This document shows positions 7,552 through 16,084 of a stretch of 64,000 bases of DNA, one piece after another (position 1 is the stretch's first letter; each line of letters starts with the position of its first letter). Under the pieces are notes generated by a model. The model was not told where the DNA came from. It saw nothing but the letters and a program-made list of their open reading frames with translations, and did not search any database. The stretch comes from Ruegeria arenilitoris (GTDB lineage: Bacteria; Pseudomonadota; Alphaproteobacteria; Rhodobacterales; Rhodobacteraceae), in the NCBI RefSeq assembly GCF_013031355.1, contig NZ_WPZO01000006.1, positions 62,001-126,000 of the forward strand, written 5' to 3'. Position numbers and translations under genes: made by a program.

Positions 7552-8094
7552 ATGTCGCGCATTGATGAAAACATGGAGTTCATTCCGGTTCGGATCGCCG
7601 TTCTGACTGTGTCGGACACACGGTCGCTGAACGAGGACCGCTCGGGTCAGACGCTGGTCGACCGGATCGAGCGTGCGGGCCATTCGGTGGCCGATCGCAA
7701 GATCATCCGGGATGAACGGGGCGAGATCGCAGCCCAACTGCGGCTATGGGTTGGTGATCCCGAGATTGACGTGGTGATCTCGACCGGGGGCACCGGCCTG
7801 ACGGGCCGCGACGTGTCGGTTGAGGCGCATCGCGACGTCTATGAAAAGGAAATCGAGGCGTTCGGCACGGTTTTCACCATCATTTCAATGGAAAAGATCG
7901 GCACCTCAGCGGTGCAGTCCCGCGCAACCGGTGGCGTGGCAGGCGGTACATATCTGTTCGCCCTGCCCGGTAGTCCCGGCGCCTGCAAGGACGCTTGGGA
8001 CGGGATTCTGGAAAAACAGTTCGATTACCGGCATCGGCCCTGCAATTTCGTGGAAATAATGCCCCGATTGGACGAACATCTGCGACGGAAGTAG
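7552..8094 (+). CDS. moaB: Molybdopterin adenylyl-transfer family protein MoaB
   Basis: The 180-residue MoCF-domain protein acts in molybdenum cofactor synthesis, where MoaB/Mog-type proteins adenylate molybdopterin. Seen are VLTVSDTRS, the GDPEIDVVISTGGTGLTGRD region that binds the cofactor, and GSPGACKDAWD near the end. The length is typical. It lies next to a LysE exporter and far from the mobA-mobB-moeA genes at 25 to 27.5 kb, so cofactor genes are split over two loci in this window. The GAAAGGG upstream could serve as ribosome site. Confidence 0.92.
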   Translation: MSRIDENMEFIPVRIAVLTVSDTRSLNEDRSGQTLVDRIERAGHSVADRKIIRDERGEIAAQLRLWVGDPEIDVVISTGGTGLTGRDVSVEAHRDVYEKEIEAFGTVFTIISMEKIGTSAVQSRATGGVAGGTYLFALPGSPGACKDAWDGILEKQFDYRHRPCNFVEIMPRLDEHLRRK

Positions 8095-8200
8095 ACTGGT
8101 TGCACGTATAACTGTTCGTAACCGCTTTGTGGCTTGGCATTTTTCCGTGCCCAGCTACCATTTACGTATGGCAGCCTGAAGCGACCGGGGTGAAGGATTG

Positions 8201-9655
8201 ATGCGATTTCTGAGGCAAAGCCTTGTGGGTGTCTTTCTGGCGTTTCTGACGCTGGCCCTGCTGTTTGTTGCGGCGCAACTGATCACCGGCGCGGTGCAGG
8301 ATGCGCTGACGCGTGAAAATACGCCACCCGAGGCACGAGAACGCATCTTTGCCGTCAGCGTGCGCCCGGCGGAACTTGAAACCGTCACGCCGTATCTTGA
8401 GGCTTTTGGCGAGGTGCAAAGCCGCCGCCGTCTGGAACTGCGCGCGGCGTTGGGCGGGCGTGTGGTCTCTCTGGCCGAGGATTTCGAGGATGGCGGCGTC
8501 GTGACCGCAGGGGAGGTTCTGGTTGAACTTGACCCAGCGGATGCGCAATCGGCGCTGGATCGCGCCAAATCCGACCTGCTGGATGCGCAATTCGAGGAAC
8601 GCGACGCGGAACGATCGCTTCTGCTGGCGCAGGACGAACTGAACTCGGCCGAAGCGCAGGCGGCCCTGCGCGGTCGTGCCTTGCAGCGCCAAAAAGACCT
8701 GCAGGGACGCGGCGTCGGCACCCCCGCTGCCGTGGAAGAAGCGGAACTGGCCGAGGCGGCGGCGCAACAATCAGTTCTGGCCCGCCGCATATCGCTGGCC
8801 CAGGCGGAATCGCGGGTCGATCAGGCGACCACCTTGCTGGCCCGTGCCCGTATCGCGCTTGAGGCCGCCGAACGCGATCTGGACGACATGACCGTTCGTG
8901 CGCGGTTTGCCGGAACGCTGACAGACGTGACGCTAGTCGAAGGGCGGCTGGTGTCGGCCAATGAAAAACTGGCGGAACTGGTTGATCCAACCGCGCTTGA
9001 GGTGGCGTTTCGCGTCTCGACTGCGCAATACGTGCGCCTGCTGGATGCCGAGGGTGACCTGATCAACGCGCCGGTTACCGTATCCCTTGAGGTCACTGGA
9101 ACCGATCTGATGGCCCAAGGCCGCATCAGCCGCGACAGCGGTTCTGCGGGCGAAGGCCAGACCGGGCGGCTGATCTACGCAAGGCTGGAGGACGCACCGG
9201 GGTTCAAGCCCGGCGATTTCGTAACCGTAACGGTCGAGGAACAGCCGCTGGATAACGTGGTGCGCCTGCCCTCATCGGTTCTGGATGCGGCGGGAACGGT
9301 GCTGGTTCTGGGCGCCGATGACAGGCTCGAGGCGCTGCCGGTGCAGCTGATCCGCCGTCAGGGCGACGAGGTTCTGCTGCGCGGGCAGGGTCTGGTTGGG
9401 CGCGAGGTTGTGATTGGTCGCACGCCGCTGCTGGGCGGCGGGGTGCGTGTGCGCCCACTGCGGGATGAGGCTAACGCCGGGGCCGATCCGGGCATGGTTG
9501 AACTGTCCGACGAACAGCGGGCCCAACTGGTCGCTCAGGTCGAGGCCAGCGAACAGATGTCTACTGAAGCCAAGGCCAGCGCCCTGAGCCAGCTGAGCGC
9601 GCCCAAGGTTCCCGCCTCTCTGGTGCGCAGCATCGAAAACCGGGCAGGGGGCTAG
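8201..9655 (+). CDS. RND efflux periplasmic adaptor subunit (HlyD/AcrA type)
   Basis: This 484-residue membrane fusion protein links an inner-membrane RND pump to an outer-membrane channel. One N-terminal transmembrane anchor (LVGVFLAFLTLALLFVAAQL) is followed by a split lipoyl domain (LEAFGEVQSRRRLELRA and later MTVRARFAGTLTDVTLVEG), with a long Ala/Glu/Gln-rich coiled-coil hairpin between, at about residues 110 to 225. Beta-barrel and C-terminal domains follow. The ATG at 8201 is preferred over an in-frame TTG one codon earlier; AAGGA is upstream. The pump gene starts five bases after the stop. No TolC-like gene is adjacent. Confidence 0.9.
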   Translation: MRFLRQSLVGVFLAFLTLALLFVAAQLITGAVQDALTRENTPPEARERIFAVSVRPAELETVTPYLEAFGEVQSRRRLELRAALGGRVVSLAEDFEDGGVVTAGEVLVELDPADAQSALDRAKSDLLDAQFEERDAERSLLLAQDELNSAEAQAALRGRALQRQKDLQGRGVGTPAAVEEAELAEAAAQQSVLARRISLAQAESRVDQATTLLARARIALEAAERDLDDMTVRARFAGTLTDVTLVEGRLVSANEKLAELVDPTALEVAFRVSTAQYVRLLDAEGDLINAPVTVSLEVTGTDLMAQGRISRDSGSAGEGQTGRLIYARLEDAPGFKPGDFVTVTVEEQPLDNVVRLPSSVLDAAGTVLVLGADDRLEALPVQLIRRQGDEVLLRGQGLVGREVVIGRTPLLGGGVRVRPLRDEANAGADPGMVELSDEQRAQLVAQVEASEQMSTEAKASALSQLSAPKVPASLVRSIENRAGG

Positions 9656-9660
9656 GCGCC

Positions 9661-12600
9661 ATGATGCGCGAGATCCCCGGCGCGGCGGGCGGTATCCTCA
9701 GCTATTTCACCCGCCACAGGACGGTCGCCAACCTGCTGCTGCTGGTGATGCTGGTTCTGGGCGCGGCGGCGATCCCGGCGATGCGGGCGCAGTTCTTTCC
9801 GGACGTGATCCTTGAACGTGTGGACGTGGATATCAAATGGGAAGGCGCCGGTCCCGAGGATGTGGATAACGGCATCGTTCAGTTGCTTGAACCAGCCCTG
9901 CTGGCGGTCGAAGGGGTGGCGAGCACGACCTCGACCTCGCGCGAGGGGCGGGCCAATATCCGGCTGGAGTTCGAGCCCAACTGGGACATGTCGCGCGCCG
10001 TGGACGAGGTTCGGACCGCCGTCGATGGTGTGACCAACCTGCCCGAAGATGCCGAAGAGCCCTCGATCAAGCGCGGAGCGTGGCGGGATCGGGTGACGGA
10101 TGTGGTGGTGACCGGCCCGGTCGATCCGGATCAGCTGGCGAAATTCACCGATGAATTGATAAACCGCCTGTTTGCGGTCGGCGTGACCCGCACCACGATC
10201 CGGGGCATTGCCGCGCCCCGCGTGGTGGTCGAAGTGCCGACGGCGCAGCTGATCGCCAACGACGTCACCCTGTCGGAAATCGCGCAGGCCATCGCGGCCG
10301 AGGCGATGGCCAACCCGGCAGGTGATGTCACCGGTGCCAATGCCCGCATCCGAACAGGCACGGAAAAGCGCACCCCCGAAGAGATCGAGGGCATCGCGCT
10401 GCGCAACTACCCCGACGGCTCCAAGCTTTTTGTGGGCGATGTGGCGGAAATCCGGGTCGAAGGGGTCACCCGCAACCGCAGCTATTTTGTTGGCGAAAAC
10501 CCAGCCATGTCCGTGCGCGTGGACAGGTCCAATCTTGGGGATGCCATCAAGATTCAACACACGGTCGAGGACGTGGTGGCCGAACTGCAGGCCAGCCTGC
10601 CTGAAGGCGTGACTATCGAGCTGATCCGCACCCGGGCACAGGCCATCACCGAACGGCTGGATATTCTGGTCGATAACGGGCTGGTGGGTCTGGGCCTGGT
10701 GGTTTGCCTGCTGTTTCTGTTCCTGAACGCGCGCATCGCCTTCTGGGTTGCGGCGGGCATTCCGGTGGCGATGTCCGCAGCGATTGCGTTCATGTATATC
10801 GGCGGGCTGTCGATCAACATGATCTCACTGTTCGGGCTGATCATCACGCTGGGCATCGTGGTGGATGATGCCATCGTTGTGGGCGAACATGCAGATTTCC
10901 GCGCGCGGCGGCTGGGTGAGGCCCCGGTCGTGGCCGCCGAACGCGCCGCGCGGCGCATGGCGATGCCGGTCTTTGCCGCCACCCTGACCACGGTGATCGC
11001 GTTCTTCGGTCTCACCGCCATCGGTGGCCGGTTCGGAGAGTTGATCGGCGACATCCCCTTTACCGTGATCGCGGTGCTACTGGCCTCGCTGATCGAATGT
11101 TTCCTGATCCTGCCCAACCATATGGCCCATGCGATTACGCATTCGGCCAAGGAACACTGGTATGACTGGCCCAACCGCGTGGTCAATCGCGGGTTCCGCT
11201 GGGTGCGGGACCACCTGTTCCGCCAGTTGATCGCCTGGGTTGTTTGGGCGCGCTATGTGGTTGTGGCGGTGATGGTGGTGATTCTGGCCAGCCAGATTGC
11301 CCTGTTCATAAAGGGCGACGTGACCTGGCGGTTCTTCAATGCGCCCGAGCGCGGCTCGGTCACCGGCAATTTCATCATGGTCGAAGGCGCCACCCGCGAA
11401 GACACGCTGGAAATGATGCACCAGATGCAGCGCGCCGCCGAAGAGCTGGGCCGGATTTATGAAGAGCGTCACGGCCGCAATCCCATCGACTATATTCTGG
11501 CCGAGGTCGGCGGCAACGCCGGGTGGTTCAACCTGAGTGCTGCAGATGGCAAGGACAAGGACCTGCTGGGCGGAGTTTCGATCGAACTGATCGACTCGGA
11601 CCTGCGCCCCTATTCCAGCTTTGAGTTCGTGGGCGAGTTGCAGGACTTCGTGCCGCGCCATCCCAAGGTCGAGCTGCTGACCTTCCGCGGCTGGCGTTCC
11701 GGACCCGGTGGCGATGCGATCGATGTGCAGTTCTACGGGGCTGACGTGAACACGCTCAAGGCGGCGTCCGAGGATTTGCAGGCCGAGCTGTCGAAATACC
11801 CCGAGGTGTCCGCGCTTGAGGATAATCTGGCTTATGACAAGGAAGACTTCATCCTGGACCTGACGGCCAAGGGGCAGGCGCTGGGCTTCCGCATCGAAAC
11901 GCTGGGCCGCGTGCTGCGCGACCGGCTGAACGGGATCGAGGCCGCAACCTTCCCGGACGGCCCCCGCAGCGCCGAAATTCGCGTGGAACTGCCCGAGGGT
12001 GAGCTGACCGCCGATTTCCTGGAGCGCACGCTGATGCGCACACCAGATGGGGTCTATGTGCCGCTGGCCGATATCGTGTCGGTCGAGCGTAAATCAGGTT
12101 TCGCGTCTGTTCGGCGCGAAAACGGCCTGCGGGTGCTTTCGGTGATCGGTGATATCTCCGAGGATGACCCGGCCCGCGCCGAGGAAATTGCCCGCGCCCT
12201 GAACGAAGAGATTCTGCCCAATATCGCCGCCGAACGGCAGGTCGAGTGGCAGATGGCGGGTCTGAGCGAGCAGGAGGATGAATTCCTGACCGAGGCCCGC
12301 ACCGGCCTGATCCTGTGCCTGACCGGGATTTATCTGGTTCTTGCCTGGGTGTTTGCCAGCTGGACCCGGCCTGTAGTGGTGATGGCGATCATTCCGTTTG
12401 GCTTGGTGGGCGCGATCTGGGGCCATTACATCTGGGACGTACCGCTGAGCATGTTCACCGTGATCGGTTTGCTGGGGATGACCGGGATCATCATCAACGA
12501 TTCGATTGTTCTGGTGACGACCATCGACGCCTATCAGCAGGACCGAGGGTTGGTGCCGTCGATTGTCGAGGGCACGGCGGACCGGCTGCGCCCGGTGATG

Positions 12601-13062
12601 CTGACGACGCTGACCACGGTTCTGGGGCTGACGCCGTTGCTTTATGAAGGCTCGCAACAGGCGCAGTTCCTCAAACCCTCGGTGATCACGCTGGTCTATG
12701 GGCTGGGCTTCGGGATGCTGCTGGTGTTGCTTCTGGTGCCTGCGTTGCTGGCCATTCTCAACGACCTGGCGCGACCGATGACAGCGATGCGTCGGGCGCT
12801 GCGGGCACCGGATCGGGTAGTGCAGGGCGCGGTGACAGCCACTGGACTGGCGCTGCTTGTCTGGTTTGGCGTGACGATGGTCTGGCCTGCGATTTCGGGC
12901 GCGCCGGTTGGCCTGTTGTCGGCTCTCTATCCGGGTGAAGGGGGTGTTGCGGTTCTGCAAATGGGGCTGGGGGCATTCATCACCGGTGCCGTGCCGATCC
13001 TTGTTCTGAGCGTCGTGCTATCCGGCGTGCTTTACGCGCGCCTCAGACGGCGGGTTGCCTAA
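9661..13062 (+). CDS. RND efflux transporter permease
   Basis: At 1133 residues this is a proton-driven RND pump. The proton-relay aspartates appear as VDDAIVV (Asp402 and Asp403) in TM4, and the TM10 counterpart as GMTGIIINDSIVLV. Two large periplasmic loops lie after TM1 and TM7, as in the family. The protein is about 90 residues longer than typical pumps: after TM12 it continues with two more hydrophobic segments (ATGLALLVWFGVTMVWPAI and FITGAVPILVLSVVLSGVL). Substrate unknown. It follows the adaptor by five bases, and its stop overlaps that of the convergent NUDIX gene. Confidence 0.92.
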   Translation: MMREIPGAAGGILSYFTRHRTVANLLLLVMLVLGAAAIPAMRAQFFPDVILERVDVDIKWEGAGPEDVDNGIVQLLEPALLAVEGVASTTSTSREGRANIRLEFEPNWDMSRAVDEVRTAVDGVTNLPEDAEEPSIKRGAWRDRVTDVVVTGPVDPDQLAKFTDELINRLFAVGVTRTTIRGIAAPRVVVEVPTAQLIANDVTLSEIAQAIAAEAMANPAGDVTGANARIRTGTEKRTPEEIEGIALRNYPDGSKLFVGDVAEIRVEGVTRNRSYFVGENPAMSVRVDRSNLGDAIKIQHTVEDVVAELQASLPEGVTIELIRTRAQAITERLDILVDNGLVGLGLVVCLLFLFLNARIAFWVAAGIPVAMSAAIAFMYIGGLSINMISLFGLIITLGIVVDDAIVVGEHADFRARRLGEAPVVAAERAARRMAMPVFAATLTTVIAFFGLTAIGGRFGELIGDIPFTVIAVLLASLIECFLILPNHMAHAITHSAKEHWYDWPNRVVNRGFRWVRDHLFRQLIAWVVWARYVVVAVMVVILASQIALFIKGDVTWRFFNAPERGSVTGNFIMVEGATREDTLEMMHQMQRAAEELGRIYEERHGRNPIDYILAEVGGNAGWFNLSAADGKDKDLLGGVSIELIDSDLRPYSSFEFVGELQDFVPRHPKVELLTFRGWRSGPGGDAIDVQFYGADVNTLKAASEDLQAELSKYPEVSALEDNLAYDKEDFILDLTAKGQALGFRIETLGRVLRDRLNGIEAATFPDGPRSAEIRVELPEGELTADFLERTLMRTPDGVYVPLADIVSVERKSGFASVRRENGLRVLSVIGDISEDDPARAEEIARALNEEILPNIAAERQVEWQMAGLSEQEDEFLTEARTGLILCLTGIYLVLAWVFASWTRPVVVMAIIPFGLVGAIWGHYIWDVPLSMFTVIGLLGMTGIIINDSIVLVTTIDAYQQDRGLVPSIVEGTADRLRPVMLTTLTTVLGLTPLLYEGSQQAQFLKPSVITLVYGLGFGMLLVLLLVPALLAILNDLARPMTAMRRALRAPDRVVQGAVTATGLALLVWFGVTMVWPAISGAPVGLLSALYPGEGGVAVLQMGLGAFITGAVPILVLSVVLSGVLYARLRRRVA

Positions 13063-13478
13063 GCGCGACGTAGGGCGGTATCCAACAGGTCGGTAACGCG
13101 GTCGCTCATGGGCAGATCGCCCCGGCGTATCTGATCGACCGGAAACCAGCGGGCGTCCAGCGCATCATCCCCGGCCAGCGGAGACCCCGAGCGATACTGA
13201 CAAGCGACTCCGACCAGCAGGTAATGTGACTGCACAGCGCCTTGCGCGTCGTGGCGCAGCAAGTCAAGATTGTCGAGATAGTGCAGCGGTTCGGCGATGA
13301 CCGCGGTTTCTTCGCGCAACTCCCGCTGTGCCGCCTGCATGACGGTTTCGCCCCATTCCACATGACCACCGGGAAAACCCCAAAGTCCCGCGTCGGGTTG
13401 TTTGCTGCGCTGCACCAGCAGCACGTTTGCGTCATGCACAACAACGGCCAGAGCGCCGATCTTCGGGGTTTTCTCCAT
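13059..13478 (-). CDS. NUDIX hydrolase
   Basis: A 139-residue NUDIX enzyme, probably cleaving a nucleoside diphosphate derivative or 8-oxo nucleotide. The Nudix box runs GGHVEWGETVMQAAQRELRE then ETAV, matching GX5EX7REUXEEXGU except that the late Gly is Ala. The start is ATG at 13478; an in-frame TTG precedes it by one codon. It begins four bases after the stop of the DsbD-like gene, so the two are cotranscribed. Its TAG overlaps the TAA of the RND pump gene on the other strand. Confidence 0.9.
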   Translation of the reverse strand: MEKTPKIGALAVVVHDANVLLVQRSKQPDAGLWGFPGGHVEWGETVMQAAQRELREETAVIAEPLHYLDNLDLLRHDAQGAVQSHYLLVGVACQYRSGSPLAGDDALDARWFPVDQIRRGDLPMSDRVTDLLDTALRRA

Positions 13479-13481
13479 CAA

Positions 13482-14294
13482 TCAGCCCGCGCTGCAGCCC
13501 CGAATGTCGACTGCGTGGTTGGCGCCCAGCACCGTGATCCTGATCTCGGACCGGTCCAGCGCGAAAGGCCCGCCCGAGGCGCTAATAACCTCGGATGTCG
13601 CGACCAAAGTATCGCCCTGCCGCGTGGTTTCCGGCTGCGAGGCCCAGAGTGCGGGGTTGCCCGGTTCGATCACGGCCACTTCGCGCCCACCTGCCGAGGG
13701 CATTTTCACGCGCGCCTCGATCTGCATCCCGTCCGAGGTTGGGGTCAGGTGACAGCTTGCAGCACTCACGCGTGCCTCTTTCGCGGAATAGGGGCGCTGG
13801 GCCAGAGCGGCAGCGATAGCAGGGTTGCGGTCGGCATTGGCGTTCAGCGTGTGGTCGAAATCCAGCCGCTCGGGGATGCAGACATCCTTGCAGACACCCA
13901 GATCCATATCACCACGCAGCCGCACCGGTTTGGCGGGGTTCTTGGGCGTGATCTCGACCGGTAACACCAGTTGGTTGGCATATCCGATGGATTGCAGACC
14001 GTTCTGAACAAACACCTCGGGCGCGGGCCAGGTGATCGACACATCACCCACATTCTGCGAGCCGCGCCAGTCAAACTGCGGCGGGATACCGGCATCGCCG
14101 GGTGCGCGCCAATAGGTTTTCCAGCCGTCCTTCAGCGTCAGCCGCAACGCGCCCAGATAGGTGCCGTTGGCCGTGCGCCCGCCATCCAGCACGTCCAGTT
14201 GCACAACCCCGTCCACATCCTGCGCCTGCGCAGGGGCGGTCAGGGCGAAACAGGCGGTTAGGGCGGCCGCGGTCGACTTCAAAAAACGCTTCAT
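13482..14294 (-). CDS. Periplasmic DsbD N-terminal-domain-like protein
   Basis: A 270-residue exported protein has a signal peptide (MKRFLKSTAAALTACFALTA...QAQ). Its body resembles the immunoglobulin-like N-terminal domain of thiol:disulphide interchange protein DsbD: LKDGWKTYWRAPGDAGIPP, then WPAPEVF, IGYANQLVLPVEI and DMDLGVCKDVCIPE. The C-K-D-V-C pair (about residues 134 to 138) corresponds to the redox-active cysteines of that domain. The membrane and thioredoxin parts of DsbD are missing, so this would be a stand-alone reductant acceptor. It is followed directly by the NUDIX gene. Function beyond the fold is inferred. Confidence 0.8.
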   Translation of the reverse strand: MKRFLKSTAAALTACFALTAPAQAQDVDGVVQLDVLDGGRTANGTYLGALRLTLKDGWKTYWRAPGDAGIPPQFDWRGSQNVGDVSITWPAPEVFVQNGLQSIGYANQLVLPVEITPKNPAKPVRLRGDMDLGVCKDVCIPERLDFDHTLNANADRNPAIAAALAQRPYSAKEARVSAASCHLTPTSDGMQIEARVKMPSAGGREVAVIEPGNPALWASQPETTRQGDTLVATSEVISASGGPFALDRSEIRITVLGANHAVDIRGCSAG

Positions 14295-14440
14295 ACTCCA
14301 TAAATGCGCTGTGCAGGCCGGGATTCCAAGTCACGTTCCGGTCACCCGGATGAAATCTGGCGAAATGTGGCCTCTTCCCTTGCCAATCCCCATGTACCGG
14401 GGCCATTGTTGAAGGGGGACGAAGCAAGAGATGTAAATCT

Positions 14441-14995
14441 ATGGACCTGACCGGAAAACTGTTGATTGCGATGCCTGGCATGGGTGATCCGCGCTTCGAT
14501 CATTCGGTGGTTTACATGTGCAGCCATGGGGATGATGGGGCGATGGGCCTTATCATAAACAAACCCTCGGATTTGCGGATCAAAACCTTGCTGGAGCAAC
14601 TGAATATTCCTTGCCGAATCCCGATTGTGGGTGAGCGTCTGGTGCATTTCGGCGGTCCGGTCGAGATGTCGCGCGGCTTTGTCCTGCACAGCGCGGACTA
14701 CGAGGCCAACCTGCATTCGATGCAGATATCGGACGATTTCAGCATGACTGCGACGCTGGATGTGCTCGAGGATTTGGCCTCGGGGCGTGGGCCTTTGAAT
14801 TCGACACTGGCGCTGGGCTATTCGGGCTGGGGTCCCGGCCAGTTGGAGGACGAGATTGCCATGAATGGCTGGCTGACCACCGATGCGAACCAGAAACTGG
14901 TGTTCGACGTGCCCGATGACGAGAAATGGGAGGCCGCGCTGGCGACGCTGGGCGTTGACCCGTTGACCCTGTCGGCCAGCGCCGGGCGTGCCTGA
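14441..14995 (+). CDS. YqgE/AlgH family protein (UPF0301)
   Basis: The 184-residue cytoplasmic protein shows the full UPF0301 pattern: MDLTGKLLIAMPGMGDPRFD, VVYMCSHGDDGAMGLIINKP, VHFGGPVEMSRGFVLHS, LGYSGWGPGQLEDEI and WLTTDA. The biochemical role of the family is unsettled, although it is widespread and sometimes linked to alginate regulation in name only. The gene is divergent from the DsbD-like gene with 146 bases between, and its stop directly abuts the stop of the convergent Sua5 gene. Confidence 0.93.
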   Translation: MDLTGKLLIAMPGMGDPRFDHSVVYMCSHGDDGAMGLIINKPSDLRIKTLLEQLNIPCRIPIVGERLVHFGGPVEMSRGFVLHSADYEANLHSMQISDDFSMTATLDVLEDLASGRGPLNSTLALGYSGWGPGQLEDEIAMNGWLTTDANQKLVFDVPDDEKWEAALATLGVDPLTLSASAGRA

Positions 14996-15946
14996 TCAGC
15001 TGTCGCGTGGTGCTGCGGCGCGGCGCAGGCGGTCGTTGATGGCTGCACCCAGACCCTGATCCGGGATCGGTGACACCGCAATCGGGCGGCCCGTGGTATT
15101 CAGCCTATGCAGGGCCGAGAACAGATTGGCTGCAGCTTCGGTCAGGTTCCCCTTTTCCGATAGGTTCAGATCGCAATCGACCGGGCCAAAGCCCAGCAAC
15201 ACCTCATCGCCTTGCCGGTTTTCTGCATTCAGCCGCACCGGTGCGTCCGGGGCGTAGTGTGATTGCAGCTGTCCCGGCGCGGTCAGCAGGTCTCCGGCCT
15301 GATGGATGTGCAGTTCTGTGCCCAGAACAGATTCGACCTGTTCCAGCGCCACACCGCCCGGACGCAGCAGAGAGGGTTCTCCGGCCAGTCCGACGATAGT
15401 GGATTCCAGCCCGACACCGCAGGGACCGTCATCCAGAATCGCCGCAATGCGCCCGTCCAGCCCGGCACGTACGTGATCGGCGGTTGTGGGGCTGATCTGG
15501 CCAGAAGGGTTGGCTGACGGGGCCGCAACCGGCCCGTCAAATGCCGCCAGCAAATCCCGCGCAGTGCCGTGAGCGGGCACGCGCACCGCCAGCGTGTTCA
15601 GCCCCGCGGTGACCAGTGGAGAAATCCCGTGCCCGTCGCGCAAAGGCAGAACCATCGTCAGCGGGCCGGGCCAGAAGGCTGCGGCCAAAGCTTCGGCCCG
15701 GTCGGACCATTCGACAAAACGCTTCGCCGCCTCGACTGAGGCCACATGCGCGATCAGCGGGTTGAAACTGGGCCGTCCCTTGGCCGCATAGATACTGGCC
15801 ACCGCCTCGCCATTGCGGGCATCGCCACCCAGCCCATAGACTGTCTCGGTCGCGAAGGCGACCAGCAGTCCCTGCCGCAGCAAGTCTGCCGCCTGTGCGA
15901 TTCCGCCGGGATCGGCGGACAAATCCAATGTGCCGTTAGGGATCAT
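14996..15946 (-). CDS. sua5: L-threonylcarbamoyladenylate synthase, Sua5 type
   Basis: This 316-residue enzyme makes threonylcarbamoyl-AMP for the tRNA t6A37 modification. The N-terminal YrdC domain (residues about 10 to 200) shows FATETVYGLGGDA, AAKGRPSFNPLIAHV and APSANPSGQISPT. The C-terminal Sua5 domain follows a linker containing PGQLQSHYAPDAPVRL, so the protein is the long Sua5 form rather than the short TsaC. The start at 15946 gives a natural N-terminus. Its stop at 14996 abuts the YqgE stop with no intervening base. Confidence 0.93.
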   Translation of the reverse strand: MIPNGTLDLSADPGGIAQAADLLRQGLLVAFATETVYGLGGDARNGEAVASIYAAKGRPSFNPLIAHVASVEAAKRFVEWSDRAEALAAAFWPGPLTMVLPLRDGHGISPLVTAGLNTLAVRVPAHGTARDLLAAFDGPVAAPSANPSGQISPTTADHVRAGLDGRIAAILDDGPCGVGLESTIVGLAGEPSLLRPGGVALEQVESVLGTELHIHQAGDLLTAPGQLQSHYAPDAPVRLNAENRQGDEVLLGFGPVDCDLNLSEKGNLTEAAANLFSALHRLNTTGRPIAVSPIPDQGLGAAINDRLRRAAAPRDS

Positions 15947-16084
15947 ATCTGGTGACGCCGCGTTTTGATTGCTTGTACCATTTGGCTGGCTAGGTAATCG
16001 AATTGATCAAGGATGCATAAAGGTGGGCATTGCAATTTCCAACCCCACCCGCGAAAAACCATACAGTTAGCCCCGAGGGAACTC

